NCBI GenBank assembly: GCA_036971475.1
Contig: JBAIZL010000002.1
Location: forward strand, 332,209,320-332,273,319
DNA length: 64,000 nt
DNA from: Prosapia bicincta
Taxonomy: Eukaryota; Arthropoda; Insecta; Hemiptera; Cercopidae
Reading direction: 5' to 3'
Shown here: positions 57,709 to 64,000 of the stretch, piece by piece
Layout of the letters: the number at the start of each line of letters is the position of its first letter
How positions within the stretch are numbered: the stretch's first letter is position 1
The notes under the pieces: model-generated
The model's input: the letters and a program-made list of their open reading frames with translations, nothing else
Databases searched by the model: none
Told to the model about the DNA's origin: nothing
Program-made: the position numbers and the translations under genes

Positions 57709-58160
57709 CAGTTTAGTCTCTATATTCAGAGTCCCAATATTTCGAGCTTCCGTTAAATTCAAGCCTATTTCTATACAGCCTATTTTATCATTTTGAAACA
57801 AAATGATGAGTTTATAAACCTTCCAAGAAATGTTTCCAGTCACACTGTATGCTAAGGAAATGAGTCCGGATTAAAAAAAAATGCTTATATCAATATGGTA
57901 TGCAAAGGAAATGAGTCTGGTTTCCAAGAAATGTTTTTATCAATATGGAATGCAAATGAAATAAATCAGGGTTCCAAGAAATGTTCATATAAAATTCTTT
58001 AAACTTATATAATACATTTTTAGTTATTTATATTACTAGGGTTCATTAAAACCTCCATTTTTTTTGTAATGTACAGGAGCGTATTTCTGTGTAATCCAAG
58101 TTTTTGGTATTCCAGGGGGGGTCTAGGTCCCATCCCCCTTGAACTATCAAGACTCTACCA
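57709..58160. mobile_element. pogo-type MITE, family P, copy 3
   Basis: Ends CAGTTTAGTCTCTATATTC and, inverted, TGGTAGAGTCTTGATAG, bordered by TA. 452 bp, longer than the 44.8-kb copy because an inner unit with GGAAATGAGTC and TTCCAAGAAATG is present about three times. Confidence 0.85.
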
Positions 58161-58178
58161 TAAATATTTGACTATCAT

Positions 58179-59113
58179 TAGGGATGGGCCGATTCCGATT
58201 CTCGATTCCAGGAACCGTCGATTCTAGTGGTATCGAGGAATCGTCGATACTCGATTCTTCATTCATAAAAGTGTCGATTCCGATTCCTATTTTGTTAACT
58301 ATTAAAATATATGTATGGAGTAATTTATTGGAAAAATAATTAATTACCAACTATATCTTATTTTTGTATTAGTTGGTTTGGATGAATTAAATGATTAAAT
58401 TAAACGAAAATATTATTATTTATGATGCAACAACAATTAAGATCGTAACCATTTCTGGTCGTTTGACATCACTCGTCTCTCTCTCTCTCTCTCTCTTCGA
58501 TACACACACTCTCCCCCCCCCCACGTGTCTTACTGCCACTGATTCATAGATGTCAGAACAAAACACACAAAAAGTACAGTATTAACCGTCACCGTCGGGA
58601 CCGTGGCCATGACGGTTGAGCGAATAGACGGATAACAGAAACACTGTATTATTCCTCCAAAACTTAACCTCAATAAATTATATTATAGACAGACATTACT
58701 CTCACGGTAATGTAATATATTTCGGAGCGAAAAGAAAATAAACACGATTATAATAGCAAATGAAACTATTTATTACATGATAAACAGATCTGCACAGTAG
58801 CTACAAATGTAGCAAAATAATGTACAGTAATACAAACTTACAGGTGAAATAGTTCGTGTAGTTGAACTATCAACTATATCACGTGTTATCTGATATGTTT
58901 TAAAAATTCCTATTGATAAATCAAGGTCGAAGGTTTTAAGTAGCCTATTACATTGAAACAGAACTTTTAAATGGTTTTGCCGTATGACCAAGATGTTAAT
59001 TAAATTAATTATTAGAGACCTAGCATGTAAGCTAATATAACATGAAAGAATCGAGAATCGAAAGGAAAATTTTAGAATCGGAATCGAACATTTTAGGAAT
59101 CGGCCCATCCCTA
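58179..59113. mobile_element. Non-autonomous hAT element, 935 bp
   Basis: Perfect ends TAGGGATGGGCCGATTCC and GGAATCGGCCCATCCCTA, flanked by an exact 8-bp duplication ACTATCAT (58171-58178 and 59114-59121). CGATTC/GAATCG repeats crowd both subterminal regions, as expected for hAT transposase sites. A (TC)n run and a C run lie near 58480-58515. The 111-codon minus ORF is not a transposase. TAGCCTA at 58941. Confidence 0.95.
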
Positions 59114-59121
59114 ACTATCAT

Positions 59122-59833
59122 ATAATCATTCTTTCTGATAGGGAGAAGACGAGCTGAAGTTTTTACAAGTAAAACACAATCAGTCAAACCCCAATTCTTG
59201 AATGAAGGAAGATTGTAAGGCTAGGAGGTGCAAAAGGTAACACTTTGTATTGTGTATCTGTAGATGGCAATAGTACTTATACTATATAATACTATTACTA
59301 GTATAATATACTATACTAATACTATATAATGCAAAGATGTCTGTATACTTTTACAAGAAATCTGTTCCAGAGACTCCAGGAGAGTTGAAGTCAAATGGCA
59401 AGAAAAAATGCGTAATCATGACCTACTTACCTTTATGACATCAGAAATCCAACTTTTACAGGTGTTTCAGTGTCTAGTGGAATGTACTTTATAATCTCTA
59501 AATCTAACTGTTGAATGAGATGCCAGTGAATTGCTTAAAAAAGCCAAAAACATTTAATAAAAAGTAAAGGGTGGAGCCACTTTTAGACCTTCATCTAGGT
59601 TCGTTTAAAAACCTTCCAGCATAATAGGTATCAAGATGACAAAGAAGATATACTACATATACTCTCGGAAATATTTGCTTGAGACTCAATTCCTGGAATG
59701 GAATCACCAAAAGTTGGGCATATTTACTTATAACAAGTTAATACTTATTATAACAAGTTGGGCAGTTATCTTGGCCAAAAGTGTTTCCAGCTTACAAGGC
59801 AGGTTGTCACATTTTCAAATATTGAGTGGTTGA
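59122..59833 (-). other. Intron, no gene seen
   Basis: AT-rich, with an imperfect ACTATATAATACTATTACTA repeat at about 59280-59330. Confidence 0.45.
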
Positions 59834-59837
59834 TTAA

Positions 59838-60890
59838 CCCTTAGCACTCGACTGTCGGGGGAGCCCCGCCAAGCGTATATTGCAGTTTACTCGTATGTCG
59901 GGGGTCACCCGACACGATTTTCAAATGCCTATAACTCGTCTCTGATGAAGCCCACGACATTCAATCTTTTACCGTTTGGTGCTACACTCTATTGAAAATA
60001 ATGTGAACTAAGTTGAAAATGCCTAGGAATATGTGAGTCATCACAAAATCTAGTTTGCCGCTATGTTGTAAGCTGCAAGTACGTTACAGTTTTGCCGGTT
60101 ATTTGTTTACTCGTATTTTGCCGTGGCTTCACGTGCAATTAGTGATTCTGAAATTCCTGATATTTTACTTGAATCTGATTTATTAGAATGTAGTTCAGTT
60201 TTATAAACAAAATAACTAAGCCAACAGGTAATTGTAAATATAACCAGTTTATGGGTGGTTTAGATTTAGCTGTTCAATATAATGAACCGTGCAGTTTTAC
60301 GAGACGAACAAATAAATGGAGGAGGACAATGTTTTTCTGGCTATTAGATGTAGCTGTAGTAAACAGTTTTATTATCTATAATAACAAAAAAAATGAAATG
60401 AGAGAAAATCCTGTTAAACAAAAATAGTTTTGCCAAAACTTGGTGAGGGAACACATTGGTGATATCAGGAATAACCCGTATAGTGATTGGGGTCGGCCGT
60501 CAACTACTAACAAAGAAGAAAGACTGAATGGGAAATTACATTCTTTACCAATGATAAAAGTAGTTCTAAGGATATTGTAGTTTGCAGTAACAGGAAGATA
60601 AAAGGAGGTAGAAGGGAAACAATTTTTCACTACAAAACATACGGCAGAAAACCAGGGCTTCATCCGGAAGACTGTTTTCAAAGATATCATACTCTACAAA
60701 ACTACAAATAAGATATAAAAATCATGTACATAGAGTATTAGTGAATAAAAATAGCTTAGTATACTATAATCAAGTAAGAAAAAACAAAGTTTTCCATAAA
60801 CAATAATGCAACCTGCAGGTGAGGAATTTGTCTCAATTTAATTACAAGTGGGGAAGCAAAAGCATGTTACAAAAATCCGAGCGCTAAGGG
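59838..60890 (+). mobile_element. piggyBac element, internally deleted, 1053 bp
   Basis: Ends CCCTTAGCACTCGACTG and, inverted, CCCTTAGCGCTCGGATT, exactly flanked by TTAA (59834-59837 and 60891-60894). The intact ends and duplication and the partly readable transposase suggest fairly recent activity. Confidence 0.93.
60121..60712 (+). pseudogene. piggyBac transposase, core deleted
   Basis: N-terminal scrap ASRAISDSEIPDILLESD (about 60127-60180), then from about 60244 MGGLDLAVQYNEPCSFTRR, TNKWRRTMFFWLLDVAVVNS and FIIYNN. This is the piggyBac block just after the DDE core, with the final conserved Asp (GGLD). A stop and frameshifts follow, then CSNRKIKGGRRETIFHYKTY and GRKPGLHPEDCFQRYHTLQN, the C-terminal cysteine region. 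Most of the catalytic domain is missing. Inactive. Confidence 0.88.
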
Positions 60891-60894
60891 TTAA

Positions 60895-62105
<1,211 letters not shown>

Positions 62106-62126
62106 TTATACCTTTTCAATCACAAG

Positions 62127-62746
62127 TTAAACATGAGAAGAATGAGAAGCTGTGCTTAAAGAATGAAATGACCTTTCTTTAGTGGCGACAGATATTTTAC
62201 CGCTCAATGGGTAAATGCCGGAAGCACTGGAATCGAGGTATTTGGAATTGACTTTTGAAATCAAAAAGAAGGACATGATGCTCTGCTGTGAAAGTTTTGT
62301 GTAGCAATTGCGAGCTGCCCCATGACGCATCCGCTTCAACATTAGGAGCTCAGTTGAGGTTGTTTTCTCCTGGCGTTCAAAATAAAGCATAACTTTATTC
62401 ATTCAAGTGATACTGCTTCAGCGTGGATCATAATATTTGGTTAATTACCACTGTTATTGTATAGAGACAGACCATCACGTCAACACACACATCTCGATAC
62501 TGCGCTTTTACTGCACATTTTACAGTTGCTTTTACGCACTATGCTGTGAATAGCAGCTAGTTATGATTACGATATAAAAAGGCAAGTACTTTTACGTTAT
62601 GTACGTAACTGTAACGCTTATAAACGTACAGTATTACGTCCAAAACTAATATTTTAACATCAAAAACAATTTTTCAAAATAAAAAAATACCACAAAAACT
62701 GGTCCGAATTATGCGGAGATCTGGAGTAATGAAGTTTTACTGTAAT
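62127..62746 (-). pseudogene. Tigger-type element remnant (transposase C-terminus)
   Basis: The minus strand at 62127-62402 reads LYFERQEKTTSTELLMLKRM then AARNCYTKLSQQSIMSFF, the C-terminal pattern of Tigger/jerky-like transposases (LLLLKRxRDxAAxKR ... KQxxIxSFF). The right side ends ...GAAGTTTTACTG|TA at 62746, like an inverted Tigger terminus. The core is missing. This could be mistaken for an upstream exon of the minus-strand gene, but has no acceptor/donor pair and fits the transposon. Confidence 0.7.
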
Positions 62747-62749
62747 ATG

Positions 62750-63055
62750 AAATGTAAAGATAAGGCAATAAAGTAATGATTATATTACATATGACATAGA
62801 TACTTTGATAAAAATGACAATCAATTACCTCAGTATGTTCCTCGTCACACTGTTCTGAGTAATAATGCTAAGCAACCAGTTTGTTTTGTTGCCTGTCAGT
62901 CATCCAGGTACAAAAAAGTGCCAATTTCTTTCTTGGAAAAACTTCTTAAAACAAACTGAACTTGACTCAAGTGGTAATTTTCATGTTCGAAAATGAAAAA
63001 GCAGTTCAATTTTTTTAATAAACTTCCTTTTTCTTAAGTAAAGACAAGAAAACCT
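62750..63055 (-). other. No gene seen
   Basis: AT-rich. Confidence 0.4.
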
Positions 63056-63414
63056 CATATTAAATGGTTCAAAATAAAACAAAACATTAAAATATAAAAG
63101 TTAAACCAAATTAAATCCGTTCATAAAACTCCCTGAAGCATTGTTTCACTTGAAGCATCAAAAGTTATCTTGGGATGGTCGGATTTAAAAACGACTCAGG
63201 TACAATGTTCTCCAAACTCTTCTGAAGCACTGACGTAAAAATCAAACCTTTATATAAACATGTATCGACACTAGAGAAGTTTCAATTAGCCTGGGAGTGA
63301 GCGTGCCGGTGAGCTTGCCGTCTCTAAGAAAATAAGCTGGGAGCTCACCGGCATTCTTTCTGTGCCTCCTAAGGGAACCCAAAGCGTGTCGGAATGCTAG
63401 CCGTGCTGAATGTG
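63056..63414 (-). mobile_element. piggyBac-type element, one end, inverted copy of 42025
   Basis: The reverse strand matches 42025-42380: TTAA at 63415-63418, then (inverted) CACATTCAGCACGGCTAGC, GTGCCGGTGAGC, TTCAGACG-like and AAATCCGACCATCCC. The other end is missing, so this is a truncated copy about 21 kb from its relative and in opposite orientation. Confidence 0.85.
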
Positions 63415-63418
63415 TTAA

Positions 63419-64000
63419 TGTCAGACAAGTAGTGATAGATTACAGATTTTCGTCCGTATTTGTTTTCTTTTTTAAGATTCTATCTTTTTTTATTAGTTTA
63501 CTAGTGCTATTTTTATTTCTTTTATGTATTTTTTCTTTTCTCTCTAAATAGATAAAACAATACAAACTACAATTATGCATCCAGTGTGTCCACAAGTGGC
63601 TTACATAGACTAAGTTGTAAAAGTGTTTTGTGACTTTTTAAATGTAGTGATAATAACTCAGATCGAACAAACAATACTCTGCCCACTAGCGCCAGATGCT
63701 ATTGCCTCAGATTTAATGCAACATTCAAGTCATTACCAATATAAAAAATTATACATGAAAACTAATTCTATTCTTTATCATTTGAATAATCGTTAATATT
63801 GTTAGTTTATTTTAGTGAAAGAAATATTGATGGCAGACAACAAAAATGTTCATTTTTTGTAAGTTTGTCAATAGAAAAAATAAATCATTTAAAGATATAA
63901 GTTTATTCTTGTTATAAATTTTAGCCAGGAATTTAATTTTTCTTATACCATATTTATCACCATAAATATATCTGTTATTTAGATAATACAAATTTGTGTA
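63419..64000. other. No gene seen
   Basis: AT-rich sequence to the end of the window, no supported feature. Confidence 0.45.

Noticed and set aside
58773..59108. 111-codon minus ORF as a transposase
   Set aside because: Lies in the terminal region of a hAT MITE and has no hAT dimerisation or DDE motifs.
62127..62402. Upstream exon of the minus-strand gene
   Set aside because: The sequence fits a Tigger transposase C-terminus and has no paired splice sites.

Overview
This is AT-rich nuclear DNA from a eukaryote, most likely an insect. The window holds a major royal jelly protein/yellow family gene, genes split by consensus GT-AG splice sites, and every major class of animal transposon. It is a gene-poor, repeat-rich stretch. 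A finer placement (hemipteran-like) is only a guess.

Layout. 0-20 kb is dominated by repeats. These are a 91-bp satellite of about 44 units (1.83-5.80 kb) bounded by inverted flanks, a 23-bp array (9.5-10.8 kb), and a 51-bp higher-order array of 17-mers with AATAAA in every monomer (17.7-19.6 kb). Between them lie (AT)n tracts, foldback elements, a dead RNase H LINE and a 746-bp hAT element with an 8-bp target duplication. Just after the 51-bp array is a + strand terminal exon (19.77-20.59 kb) of a membrane protein with two hydrophobic helices and a long charged tail. At 25.8-27.1 kb is a yellow/MRJP gene in one long exon; a decayed piece of a yellow gene lies at 30.3 kb between two Penelope-like fragments. 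32-38 kb holds a dead PIF/Harbinger element (transposase plus divergent MADF ORF), a dead LINE reverse transcriptase and another foldback. From 46.7 to 62.1 kb five phase-compatible minus-strand exons define the 3' half of a probable nuclear protein gene that I do not recognise. Its introns and 3' flank are filled with piggyBac (TTAA), pogo/Tigger (TA), hAT and MITE copies.

Most interesting signals. (1) Full hammerhead ribozyme folds, each with a minimal self-complementary stem III, occur at five arms or loci. One sits at the 3' end of a Penelope ORF so that the stop codon lies inside the ribozyme core. Two large foldbacks carry a copy on each arm. (2) The 91-bp satellite appears to have grown from a foldback MITE whose single-unit form survives at 34.0 kb. 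(3) TAGGCCTA and the trimmed forms TAGGCTA/TAGCCTA recur through the window. In two cases a paralogous sequence inside the window shows the site without the roughly 6 extra bases, as expected for an excision footprint of a TA-targeting transposon with GG...CC ends. (4) A sense-strand array of more than 100 AATAAA hexamers lies directly upstream of a splice acceptor.
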